DNA of 64,000 nt, taken from positions 34,786 to 98,785 of the forward strand of contig JAJUFH010000008.1 of the NCBI GenBank assembly GCA_029266035.1, given 5' to 3'. A program made the translations under genes and the position numbers. The notes beneath the pieces were generated by a model. The model worked only from the letters and a program-made list of their open reading frames with translations, made no database searches and had not been told where the DNA came from. Shown here in pieces: positions 35,944-44,777 of this stretch. Position 1 is the first letter of the stretch. Each line of letters begins with the position of its first letter. Origin of the DNA: Sinomicrobium sp. (GTDB taxonomy: Bacteria; Bacteroidota; Bacteroidia; Flavobacteriales; Flavobacteriaceae).

Positions 35944-37122
35944 ATGAGATACGAAGAATTTCAGGAAGAAGATTTTATAACTGATGACGATTTTATGCAG
36001 TGGGTATGGAACCCAAGTCAGCAAGACGAGCAGTTTTGGAATCGTTTTCTCGCAGAAAATCCGGAAAAGAGAGCTCTAGTTGAGCGTGCCCGAGAACGCG
36101 TATTGCAATTGTCTGAAGAAGAGGATATTCCGGAGGTCATTTTTTCAGATATCAGGGATAACATCAGGAAATACACTCAGGCTGAAAGGGCGAAGAAGAA
36201 CAGGAGGTTGTTCAGCACAACATTTGTGAAATACGCCGCGGTTGCGGTTGTTCTGCTGAGTATTTCGGGAGGGATGTGGTTGTTTGACAAGGCAGGGCAG
36301 GAAGAGAATCCCGTACTTGAGATTGTCGCAGGATCAGGGAAAGCCGTACTTGTACTTGAGAACGGAGAAGTTGTCGAGCTTTCGGAGGAAGGGATATACC
36401 AAAGCGAAGATGTACAACTAAAAGACGAACAATTGCGCTATAACGGTAAGGCAGGTGCAGAGGAGCAGTTGAGTTATCATTACCTCACTGTTCCTAAAGG
36501 TGGGAAATTTACAGTAGTATTGGCCGACGGCACAACCGTATGGCTCAATTCGGGTTCGAAGCTAAAGTACCCTATGCATTTTAAGTCGGGTACTGCTCGT
36601 GAAGTAGAACTGATTTACGGCGAAGCCTATTTTGAAGTGTCTCACAGTACGGAGCACAACGGAGATGCTTTTCGCGTAATTGCAGAGAGTCAGGAAGTAG
36701 AAGTGCTCGGAACCCACTTTAATGTCAGAGCCTATCCGGAGGAAAACGAAGTGTATACAACCCTGTCTGAAGGAAGCGTAGCGGTGCGTAGTGGAGAGGA
36801 ACGAGTAGTGATCAAGCCGGGGCAGCAGGTGGTTACGAGCCATGTAGGAGCGCCCTTGACGATTAGACAAACCAATGCCGAATATGCCATGGCGTGGAAA
36901 AACGGACTGTTTGTTTTTGACAAAGAGCCACTGGGAAAAATGATGCAAGAACTGTCCAGATGGTATGATGCAAAAGTTGTTTTTGAAAATCCTGAGAAGG
37001 CATATTACCGTTTTTCAGGGGAGTTGAAAAGGGGGGAAGATATCAGACTGCTGCTCGACAACTTGGAGCAAACCGGAGAAGTTGAATTTCAAATAGACGG
37101 AAAGACAATCACGATAAAATAG
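35944..37122 (+). CDS. FecR-family anti-sigma factor, SusCD locus 2
   Basis: A 392-residue paralogue of FecR 1 with the same architecture. The cytosolic part begins MRYEEFQEEDFITDDDFM, then comes a transmembrane helix near residues 97-113 (YAAVAVVLLSISGGMWLF). The periplasmic FecR domain (LTVPKGGKFTVVLADG, LIYGEAYFEVSH) and the DUF4974-like end (FDKEPLGKMMQELSRWYDAK) follow. It transmits the signal from SusC 2 to the sigma factor upstream. Confidence 0.93.
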   Translation: MRYEEFQEEDFITDDDFMQWVWNPSQQDEQFWNRFLAENPEKRALVERARERVLQLSEEEDIPEVIFSDIRDNIRKYTQAERAKKNRRLFSTTFVKYAAVAVVLLSISGGMWLFDKAGQEENPVLEIVAGSGKAVLVLENGEVVELSEEGIYQSEDVQLKDEQLRYNGKAGAEEQLSYHYLTVPKGGKFTVVLADGTTVWLNSGSKLKYPMHFKSGTAREVELIYGEAYFEVSHSTEHNGDAFRVIAESQEVEVLGTHFNVRAYPEENEVYTTLSEGSVAVRSGEERVVIKPGQQVVTSHVGAPLTIRQTNAEYAMAWKNGLFVFDKEPLGKMMQELSRWYDAKVVFENPEKAYYRFSGELKRGEDIRLLLDNLEQTGEVEFQIDGKTITIK

Positions 37123-37128
37123 ACCTAA

Positions 37129-37179
37129 AAAAGGAATTAAAGTTCGCACCTACCACAGCAACAAACTAAAATTCCTTTG
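37129..37179 (+). other. post-fecR hairpin with conserved loop, locus 2
   Basis: Stem AAAGGAATT/AATTCCTTT extended by AGTT/AACT across a 2x2 internal loop, starting 7 bases after the fecR stop. The terminal loop reads CGCACCTACCACAGCAACA and shares CG at its start and CTAyCAC with the loop of the locus 1 hairpin, while the stems differ. Confidence 0.55.
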
Positions 37180-37222
37180 CAAGATCACTTAAAACGATGT
37201 TTAAATAACCTTCTACAAATTT

Positions 37223-40200
37223 ATGAAAATTAATTTTACCAGCCTCCGCGGTAAACCGTACCGCGGTCTTTGCAAATTCTTTATGAGAACATTTGTATTT
37301 CTACTTTGTAATGTCGCATTGGCATTGAATTCCGACATTGGGTTTTCTCAAGACGCCCCGATTGTTGTAGATGAAAGTAAGACCATTTCACTCGAGGAAG
37401 TTTTCGATTTGATCAGGTCACAAACCGATTACCGCTTTGTGTATAGGTACGACAGTATTAAAGACGCCCTTCCGGTTTCGGTAGAACAAGGTGTTGTAAA
37501 AACTTCCGACCTCCTTGCACTCAGCCTGGAAAAATCTGGGTTTGTATTCAAATTTAGAAATGACACAGTAATCATCAGCCGTAAAAAACAAGAACCTGAC
37601 CCTGTTCAGGCCATCTTGACTGTCACTGGTACGGTGAGAGATACTCTTGGTATCCCGTTGCCCGGGGTTACTGTTATGGTCAAAGATACAGACAAAGCAG
37701 TCGCTGCCGATATCGAAGGAGCGTTTAAGCTTACAAACGTCAGCATTGGTGCCACTATAGTGTTTAGTCACGTAGGATTTATGAGTCAAGAGGTGGTCGT
37801 CTCTCCTGAAAATGCAGAAAATATGCATATTGTACTCCGCGAAAACATCAATGAGCTCGAAGAAGTGGTGTTGGTGTCTACAGGATACCAAACCATTTCA
37901 AAAGAGCGAAGTACAGGGTCTTTTGCCAAACCGGAGATGGAGGTGTTTGAACAGCGAAGCAGCAGTATGAACGTGGCAGAGCGGCTCGAAGGTCTTGTGC
38001 CCGGGCTCACGGTAAACAGAAGCCCCGGAGCCGAATTGTTTAATCCGCTCTTGATAAGGGGGTTGTCTACCCTGTCACTTTTACAGACCAGTCCGCTTAT
38101 CGTAGTAGACGGTATCCCCATTGCCGATTTATCACCACAAACAAGCAGTGATGCAGCCTTGTCAGGGTTAGCAAACATAAACCCTCAAGACATCAGAGAT
38201 ATCACGGTGCTCAAAGATGCTACCGCAGCTTCTATTTGGGGAGCCCGAGCGGCAAATGGAGTAATCGTTATCAATACGAAAAGAGGTTCCTCGGCAGGAG
38301 GGGTAGAATTTCAGTACGACGCCTTTATGACTATGGAGGGACGTCCTGATCTCGACTATCTACGCAACTTGAACAGCAGAGATTTTATACGTGCAGCAGA
38401 AGATATATTCGACCCTGTACGAGATGTTTATGAAGAGGCCGTTGGTTATACTACATTTGGCGAAGGAATATCTCCTCACGAGCAAATCTTATACGACCGC
38501 TATAGAGGTGTTATAGGCGAAGGTACAGCGAGACAGCGACTGGATAGTCTTGCGGCTATCGACAACAGAGGGCAGATAAGAGAGCTGTTTTATCGCCCGT
38601 CTGTGCTTACTACGCACACCTTGTCGGTTTCCGCCGGTAAAAAAGGCTATACTTTTTACGGTTCGGGAAATTATACCAGCACCCAAAGCCATAGCCCGGG
38701 AGAAAAAGACAACCGCTACAAGTTAAACCTGAGACAAAATTTTGAAGTGGGTAAACGGTTTAGATTCGACTTGATTACGGACCTTACCTATCAAGACAAA
38801 TACACGCCCAACAACATTCAGGTAGACAGCCGCTTTTTGCCGTATCAACTGTTCAGAGATGCTAAGGGCAATAATATAGATATGTCGTTTATGACCGAAC
38901 TCAACGACTCCATACGAAGGGTGTATGAAGATGCGAGTCAGCTCGATCTCGGGTATACACCTCTCGATGAAACCGGATACGCATATACCAAAAACAAAAC
39001 CAAATCTATCCGCAACATATTGGGCGTTGATGTAGATATTATAGACGGATTGACATTTCAAGGGAGATACGGCTACACCTCTAATACGGTAGACAACGAC
39101 CGATATGTAGATCACCTCGCTGTAGGGCAGAGAATGGAGGCCGCCGAATTTACTGTCGTACCCGCTCCGGGAGCAGACCCTGTATATTATCTGCCGATTA
39201 CCGGAGGAAAATACACCACCCGGAACACCAGCGTGGAAGCCTGGACGATTAGAAATCAGCTGTCTTATATTAAAAGTTGGAACGACAGATTGCACCAGCT
39301 CAATCTGATGGTAGGGCAAGAGGCCCAGCAACAGCTAAGTGTGATAAAAACCAGTGAGGTAAGAGGCTATGACGATCGCTTGCAGAGTTATGAGCAAATT
39401 GATTACGGCACTTTGGCACAGGTGAATAACACGGTAAAACCCAATCAATACAATCTACCGGAGTACGGGCTGGTTTTTAGTAGCCTTGACAATCAGAGAT
39501 ACTTCGGGCGAGTGGAGAGTTTGACCAGATTTACTTCTTATTACGGTAACGCAGCCTATACCTACAATCAGAAGTATTCGATAAACGCCAGTGTCAGAAA
39601 TGACCAGAGTAACCTCTTCGGACTCGATAAATCGGCACAGAACAAACCCGTGTGGAGTGCGGGGGTTAAATGGGATATCGGAAAGGAGTCTTTTCTGGAA
39701 AATGTCTCTTGGATTCACATGCTGGACATAAGGGCTACCCACGGTATTGCAGGTAATGCGCCAAGCCCGGGTACAGCGGCGTCTTTTGATATTCTAAATC
39801 CGACTTCTTCCATATTTTTTCCGGAGACCGGTTTGACTATTTTGTCTCCCGGAAATAGGAAATTAAGCTGGGAACGCACTGCGACAACCAACTTCGGGAT
39901 AGATTTTGCATTTCTCGGGCGTATTTCTGGAGCCATAGATTATTACGACCGAAGAACTTCTGACCTTTTAGGCGTTATCCCAACCAATCCCTTTACAGGT
40001 TACAGCAGCGTTACGGGAAATTTGGGTGACCTTAAAAACAAGGGGCTTGAGCTATCGCTGACTACGAGAAATATAGTGCTCAAAGACTTTTCCTGGAGTA
40101 CTACGCTCAATATGGCCTTTAACGAAAATAAAATCACTCACCTCAGCCGTACTACTGAAACGACTTCTGGCGATGTGAGAGTAGCAGAGCAATTTGTACA

Positions 40201-40870
40201 AGGCTACCCTTCTTTTGCACTTTTTGCCTACGACTATGTCGGGCTCAATGCCGACGGAGATCCTCAGGTGAGACTGGCCGACGGAACGATAACATCAGAC
40301 CCCAATAGCACCAAGCCCGAAGACATAAAATTTATGGGAACTACGCAGCCCAAGTGGAATGGGGGATTCGGAAATACCTTCCGCTACAAAAATCTATCCC
40401 TGAATATAAATGCAGTGTACAGTTTCGGACATAAGATACGCAGGGACGTCAACAATTTCTATTACGGCACGCGTATGGATGCCTATAATTACAATTTTAT
40501 TACAGGAAACGTTCACGAAGAATATCTCGACAGATGGCAGCAAGCCGGCGATGAAGCACATACCGATATCCCGCGTCATCAGGATGTAAGTGACGGATCG
40601 CGCAACACAGATTACTACGTTTACGGGAACAATAATGTGATTAGCGCTTCGTATATCAAAATCAGAGATATCAATCTGGTCTATCGTCTTCCCAATAGCA
40701 TTTTTGGCAATACGGGCATAGACCAAATTACGCTGAGAGGACAAATTTCTAATATTATGGTATGGGCCGACAACAAGTACGGAATAGACCCTGAATACCA
40801 CTATTTCAACGGAGTCCGCAGCGTGAAATACGGTCCGAGTTTGACCTTGGGATTAAATGTGAAATTCTGA
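37223..40870 (+). CDS. SusC/RagA TonB-dependent transporter with STN domain, locus 2
   Basis: A 1215-residue outer-membrane transporter. It has the same long basic n-region as SusC 1 (SLRGKPYRGLCKFFMRT), then a signal peptide and an STN domain (about 50-115, ISLEEVFDLIRSQTDYRFVY). A regulatory-like domain (about 133-210, LTVTGTVRDTLGIPLPGV), a plug (GARAANGVIVINTKRG) and the barrel follow. It is about 130 residues longer than SusC 1, mostly in the barrel loops. A GC-rich perfect hairpin sits in codons 9-15. It works with the SusD encoded 25 bases downstream; the ligand is unknown. Confidence 0.95.
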   Translation: MKINFTSLRGKPYRGLCKFFMRTFVFLLCNVALALNSDIGFSQDAPIVVDESKTISLEEVFDLIRSQTDYRFVYRYDSIKDALPVSVEQGVVKTSDLLALSLEKSGFVFKFRNDTVIISRKKQEPDPVQAILTVTGTVRDTLGIPLPGVTVMVKDTDKAVAADIEGAFKLTNVSIGATIVFSHVGFMSQEVVVSPENAENMHIVLRENINELEEVVLVSTGYQTISKERSTGSFAKPEMEVFEQRSSSMNVAERLEGLVPGLTVNRSPGAELFNPLLIRGLSTLSLLQTSPLIVVDGIPIADLSPQTSSDAALSGLANINPQDIRDITVLKDATAASIWGARAANGVIVINTKRGSSAGGVEFQYDAFMTMEGRPDLDYLRNLNSRDFIRAAEDIFDPVRDVYEEAVGYTTFGEGISPHEQILYDRYRGVIGEGTARQRLDSLAAIDNRGQIRELFYRPSVLTTHTLSVSAGKKGYTFYGSGNYTSTQSHSPGEKDNRYKLNLRQNFEVGKRFRFDLITDLTYQDKYTPNNIQVDSRFLPYQLFRDAKGNNIDMSFMTELNDSIRRVYEDASQLDLGYTPLDETGYAYTKNKTKSIRNILGVDVDIIDGLTFQGRYGYTSNTVDNDRYVDHLAVGQRMEAAEFTVVPAPGADPVYYLPITGGKYTTRNTSVEAWTIRNQLSYIKSWNDRLHQLNLMVGQEAQQQLSVIKTSEVRGYDDRLQSYEQIDYGTLAQVNNTVKPNQYNLPEYGLVFSSLDNQRYFGRVESLTRFTSYYGNAAYTYNQKYSINASVRNDQSNLFGLDKSAQNKPVWSAGVKWDIGKESFLENVSWIHMLDIRATHGIAGNAPSPGTAASFDILNPTSSIFFPETGLTILSPGNRKLSWERTATTNFGIDFAFLGRISGAIDYYDRRTSDLLGVIPTNPFTGYSSVTGNLGDLKNKGLELSLTTRNIVLKDFSWSTTLNMAFNENKITHLSRTTETTSGDVRVAEQFVQGYPSFALFAYDYVGLNADGDPQVRLADGTITSDPNSTKPEDIKFMGTTQPKWNGGFGNTFRYKNLSLNINAVYSFGHKIRRDVNNFYYGTRMDAYNYNFITGNVHEEYLDRWQQAGDEAHTDIPRHQDVSDGSRNTDYYVYGNNNVISASYIKIRDINLVYRLPNSIFGNTGIDQITLRGQISNIMVWADNKYGIDPEYHYFNGVRSVKYGPSLTLGLNVKF

Positions 40871-40895
40871 TAGTTATTAGCTTAAAATTAAATAG

Positions 40896-42317
40896 ATGAA
40901 AAATATATACAAAAGATATTGCAGGGTGTTGTGGGGCGTTCTCGGACTGTTGATATGGAGTTCGTGTTCCGACGATTTTCTCGAGGTTGTTCCCAAAGGG
41001 AGACTTATTGCCGAAAAGGTGGTAGACTACGACAAGATGTTTTACAACTTAGACTTAGTCAATATGGGTACTACCAATGCACAGGTGCCATTAGGTGCAG
41101 AATTGGTTGCTTTTGAACCCTTTATAGGGGGTGCAGATCTTCGCACTCAACGCTTGTATCGCTGGGAGGCAGAAGTCTATGACGACGGCGACAATGCGGA
41201 TGAGTTAGAAGGCACTATGGAGAATATTTACGTCTATAACAAGATAATTCGTGAAGTTATGGATGCCACAGAGGGTTCGGAAGCCGAAAAACTCTCGTTG
41301 AGGGCAGAGGCTCTTGCCGGAAGGGCGTGGACTTATTTCCTACTCATCAATTATTACGGGCAGCCTTATAACAAAGATACCTCGGTTACAGATTTAGGAT
41401 TTCCCATCGTAGAAGTAGCCGATCTCGTAGCCTCCGATTTTCGCAGGGCTACAGTTCAGGAGGTTTATGACTTTATAGTGGAAGATCTGCTTACAGCTAT
41501 TCCCGACCTACCGGATCAGGTGTCCAGCAGATTCCGGTTTACCCGGGCGGCTGGAAAAGCACTCTTAGGTAAGGTATACACCTTTATGGGTGAGTTTGAA
41601 AAGGCCAGCCCCCTACTGGAGGAAGCATTAGGGGAAATAGGGAGTATAGGTGTCGAATCAGGGCTTGTAGATTACAATCAAGGATACAATAACCAACGTG
41701 TAGATACCGATCCCGAAAGCCTTTACGGAAAGCAGTTTGTCAATAACTGGGCCAATACCTACAGCGAGTTGGTCGTTAAGCCCGAGACAATGGCCTTGTA
41801 CGACGAAAGCGATTTGAGATTGGAATACCTCTATGAAGAAACGGCACAAAATGGCAATGAATATCCTCTCGAAGGAGTATTCAGGAAGCGGATAGGTACG
41901 GGACAAACCTTTTTCGGAGTGAAGGTGGCGGAAGTGTATCTGTTTCTCGCAGAAGTTAAATGTCGTCTCAATGATTTGCCTGGAGCGGTGAGTGTACTGG
42001 AAGAGTTTAGAAAACACCGTATGCCTGTAGAAACTGCAGTTGTTCCAGAAACTATCGCTTCAGACCGAGAAGCCCTGCTGCGTTTTGTGTTCGACGAACG
42101 CCTTCGGGAGTTTGCCGCACTGGGAATGTACTGGTTTGATATGAGGAGATTAACCGTAGACCCGGATATTCCCACTCCGGTGTCTTCGTACACCCACACA
42201 GTCTACGATGCTGACGGGTCGATAAAGGGAGAATATCAACTCACCAAAGAACGCTTGGTACTTCGATTTCCCAAGAGTGTGACAGATCAGAATCCGAATC
42301 TGGAGAACAATCCCTAA
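40896..42317 (+). CDS. SusD/RagB-family lipoprotein, locus 2
   Basis: A 473-residue surface lipoprotein (lipobox LLIWSSCSDDFLE). SusD signatures are present: FLEVVPKGRLIAEKV at the N-terminus, the RAEALAGRAWTYFLLINYYG helix region, KVAEVYLFLAEVKCRL, and DERLREFAALGMYWFDMRRL at the C-terminus. It is clearly different from SusD 1, so the two loci probably recognise different ligands. Confidence 0.94.
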   Translation: MKNIYKRYCRVLWGVLGLLIWSSCSDDFLEVVPKGRLIAEKVVDYDKMFYNLDLVNMGTTNAQVPLGAELVAFEPFIGGADLRTQRLYRWEAEVYDDGDNADELEGTMENIYVYNKIIREVMDATEGSEAEKLSLRAEALAGRAWTYFLLINYYGQPYNKDTSVTDLGFPIVEVADLVASDFRRATVQEVYDFIVEDLLTAIPDLPDQVSSRFRFTRAAGKALLGKVYTFMGEFEKASPLLEEALGEIGSIGVESGLVDYNQGYNNQRVDTDPESLYGKQFVNNWANTYSELVVKPETMALYDESDLRLEYLYEETAQNGNEYPLEGVFRKRIGTGQTFFGVKVAEVYLFLAEVKCRLNDLPGAVSVLEEFRKHRMPVETAVVPETIASDREALLRFVFDERLREFAALGMYWFDMRRLTVDPDIPTPVSSYTHTVYDADGSIKGEYQLTKERLVLRFPKSVTDQNPNLENNP

Positions 42318-42386
42318 CAGTGTTTTGTGATCTCCAAACTGAGGTTATACCTCGTGAAATACATATATTAACTCAAAACTTATGGA

Positions 42387-43520
42387 ATGAAAAATAGTTG
42401 TTTTCTCATTACAGCCATCGTGCTATTGATATCTTGTACAGATAAAAAGCAGACCGATAACAAAATAGAAGGCTTTGTAATTCAAGGTAGTCTAAACAAT
42501 TTGCCTGAGGCCTCTATGGCATTACTTACCTATACCCAAAACGAAATTGAGCATAAAGATTCGGTACAGCTAAAAGACGGAGCTTTTACTTTTAAAGGAA
42601 AGGTCGATGCCCCGGCACAAGCTTATATCAGTATAAGACATGGAGAAACATTTCCCGAAAAGTCTTGGGAGCGAGATACTTTTGGTTTTTTGATTGAAAA
42701 TGCCGAGATGCAAATCGTTTCTAAAGACTCGATAAGGAGAGCAAGCCTCACCGGTTCGCTGCTCAATGCAGAATCAGATACGCTGAATTCGGCTATCAAT
42801 CCGCTGCGACGAAAAATTCAGGAATTGAGTATGGCGCTCCAAGGCAAACCTCAGGATTCTGCCTATATGGCAACTGTAGATACCATAAATGCTACCGCTG
42901 CCACCGTACAAGCTATCGTACGTGAGTTTATCGAAAACCATCGCAACTCATATATAGCCTTACAGGCTTTTACCAATTACGAAATGGGATATGATTTTGA
43001 TCCAATTGTGGCCGAAAAGGAGTACAATCTGTTCAGTGATGAGCTGAGAAATACGCCTCTAGCCAAAAAAATAAGTAACAGAATAGCAGTGGCAAAGAAA
43101 ACGGCAATAGGGCAGAAGACAATAGATTTTACACAAGAGCGCCTTTCGGGAGAAGCATTTACTCTGAGCTCTTTGGAGGGGAAATATGTGCTGATTGATT
43201 TCTGGGCGAGCTGGTGCGTGCCCTGTAGACAAGAAAATCCTCATGTGGTAAAGGCATATATGCAATTCAAGGACAAAAACTTTGAGATTGTGGGCGTGTC
43301 TCTGGATGAAAAGCGTAAAAACTGGGAAAACGCTATTGAAAAAGACGGCTTGCCATGGATAAATGTGAGTGATTTGAAAGGTTGGAAAAACGAAGTAGCT
43401 CAACAGTACGGGGTTACCGCTGTTCCACAGAACCTGTTGATCGATCCGGAAGGAGTTATTATTGCAAAAAACCTGAGAGGAGAAGCACTTACTGAGCGTT
43501 TGTCTGAAATTTTCAATTAA
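42387..43520 (+). CDS. TlpA-like thioredoxin-fold lipoprotein (CVPC), locus 2
   Basis: A 377-residue lipoprotein (lipobox VLLISCTDKK). An N-terminal DUF4369-like domain (FVIQGSLNNLPEASMALL) and a helical middle precede the thioredoxin domain with ASWCVPCRQENP, VGVSLDEKRKNW and TAVPQNLLIDPEG. The dipeptide between the cysteines is Val-Pro, which in thioredoxin-fold proteins tunes redox potential. It is a likely thiol-disulfide oxidoreductase of the periplasm and a tandem paralogue of the next gene. Confidence 0.9.
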   Translation: MKNSCFLITAIVLLISCTDKKQTDNKIEGFVIQGSLNNLPEASMALLTYTQNEIEHKDSVQLKDGAFTFKGKVDAPAQAYISIRHGETFPEKSWERDTFGFLIENAEMQIVSKDSIRRASLTGSLLNAESDTLNSAINPLRRKIQELSMALQGKPQDSAYMATVDTINATAATVQAIVREFIENHRNSYIALQAFTNYEMGYDFDPIVAEKEYNLFSDELRNTPLAKKISNRIAVAKKTAIGQKTIDFTQERLSGEAFTLSSLEGKYVLIDFWASWCVPCRQENPHVVKAYMQFKDKNFEIVGVSLDEKRKNWENAIEKDGLPWINVSDLKGWKNEVAQQYGVTAVPQNLLIDPEGVIIAKNLRGEALTERLSEIFN

Positions 43521-43577
43521 AAATATCGGACCTTACCGTTGTGCTGTAGAAGTTTTCTTTAACTAAAATGTAATCTG

Positions 43578-44714
43578 ATGAAAAAATACCTGCTTATTAC
43601 TTTGGTGCTTGCTGTGCTTTTCGGAGCGTGTAAAGACAGCAAAGACACTAAAAATGCTGTTGAGGGTTATACCCTTACAGGAATGGTGAAAAACCTGCCC
43701 CCGGCTTCACTAATCGTATTGTCGTATAGACAGAACGACAGTACCGTAACCGATACGGCCGCAGTAGAAAACGGCAGATTTACTTTGAAGGGAAAGATTA
43801 CTCATCCGTCGAGAGCTATGCTACAGTTGAGGCACGGAAGTGATTTTCCCGAAAAGATGTGGGAAAGTGATGCCTATCACTTTTTTATAGAAAATAGCGA
43901 TATGGAATTGAGCGCTGTAGATTCTGTTAAGAACGCAGTTTTAAAAGGGTCTACACTTACAGACCAATCTGTAGAAATAAATAAGCTGATAAGCCCACTT
44001 ACCGATGAAATCATGGCCTTACAAGATCGTATGGATGGCAGGAGTCAAGAAGATAAACTTATCACCTACGACACTATTCAGGTATACGTAGACAGCATAC
44101 GCCGGGTAGCGCACCATTTTATAATGTCTCATCCCGATTCTTATGTGTCGCTTCAGCGTTTTTTACAACACGAAATGCCCAAAGACTTTGATACGGAAGA
44201 AGTTGACAAAAACTTTAACCAATTGTTCGGGGAAGAGCTGCGCCAAACCCCAACCGGGAAGATTATAGCCGATAAGATAGCCAAAGCCAAAAAGACGGAT
44301 ATCGGTAGGGTAGCGATGGATTTTACTCAAGACAATACAGAAGGAGAGCCTTTTACTTTGAGTTCATTGAGAGGTAAGTATGTGTTGATCGATTTCTGGG
44401 CCAGTTGGTGTAAGCCCTGTCGTGCCGAAAATCCGTTTGTGGTAAAGGCATACCAATCGTATAAAGACAAAAATTTCGAAATTGTAGGAGTGTCTCTCGA
44501 CGCCGGTAAGGAAGCCTGGATAGCTGCCATTGAAAAAGATGGCTTGCCTTGGATTCACGTGAGTGATCTCAAGTACTGGAAAAACGAGATAGCCGTGCAA
44601 TACGGTATCAATTCCGTACCTTCTAATTTCCTCATCGATCCGGATGGCGTTATTATTGCCAAAAATCTAAGAGGTGAGGCGCTTCGGGAAAAACTTGCGG
44701 AAATCTTTGATTGA
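43578..44714 (+). CDS. TlpA-like thioredoxin-fold lipoprotein (CKPC), locus 2
   Basis: A 378-residue lipoprotein (lipobox VLFGACKDS) strongly similar to its upstream neighbour: DUF4369-like N-domain (YTLTGMVKNLPPASLIVL), then a thioredoxin domain with ASWCKPCRAENP and NSVPSNFLIDPDG. The CxxC dipeptide is Lys-Pro, unlike Val-Pro and Gly-Pro in the other two. Shared blocks across all three (GVIIAKNLRGEAL at the end) show recent duplication. Together they could reduce different disulfides on imported peptides. Confidence 0.9.
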   Translation: MKKYLLITLVLAVLFGACKDSKDTKNAVEGYTLTGMVKNLPPASLIVLSYRQNDSTVTDTAAVENGRFTLKGKITHPSRAMLQLRHGSDFPEKMWESDAYHFFIENSDMELSAVDSVKNAVLKGSTLTDQSVEINKLISPLTDEIMALQDRMDGRSQEDKLITYDTIQVYVDSIRRVAHHFIMSHPDSYVSLQRFLQHEMPKDFDTEEVDKNFNQLFGEELRQTPTGKIIADKIAKAKKTDIGRVAMDFTQDNTEGEPFTLSSLRGKYVLIDFWASWCKPCRAENPFVVKAYQSYKDKNFEIVGVSLDAGKEAWIAAIEKDGLPWIHVSDLKYWKNEIAVQYGINSVPSNFLIDPDGVIIAKNLRGEALREKLAEIFD

Positions 44715-44777
44715 GAACAATCTCAGTAGAAATACATTGGTAAACACCTGGTTATTTTAATTTCAAAACAGCTTGCT

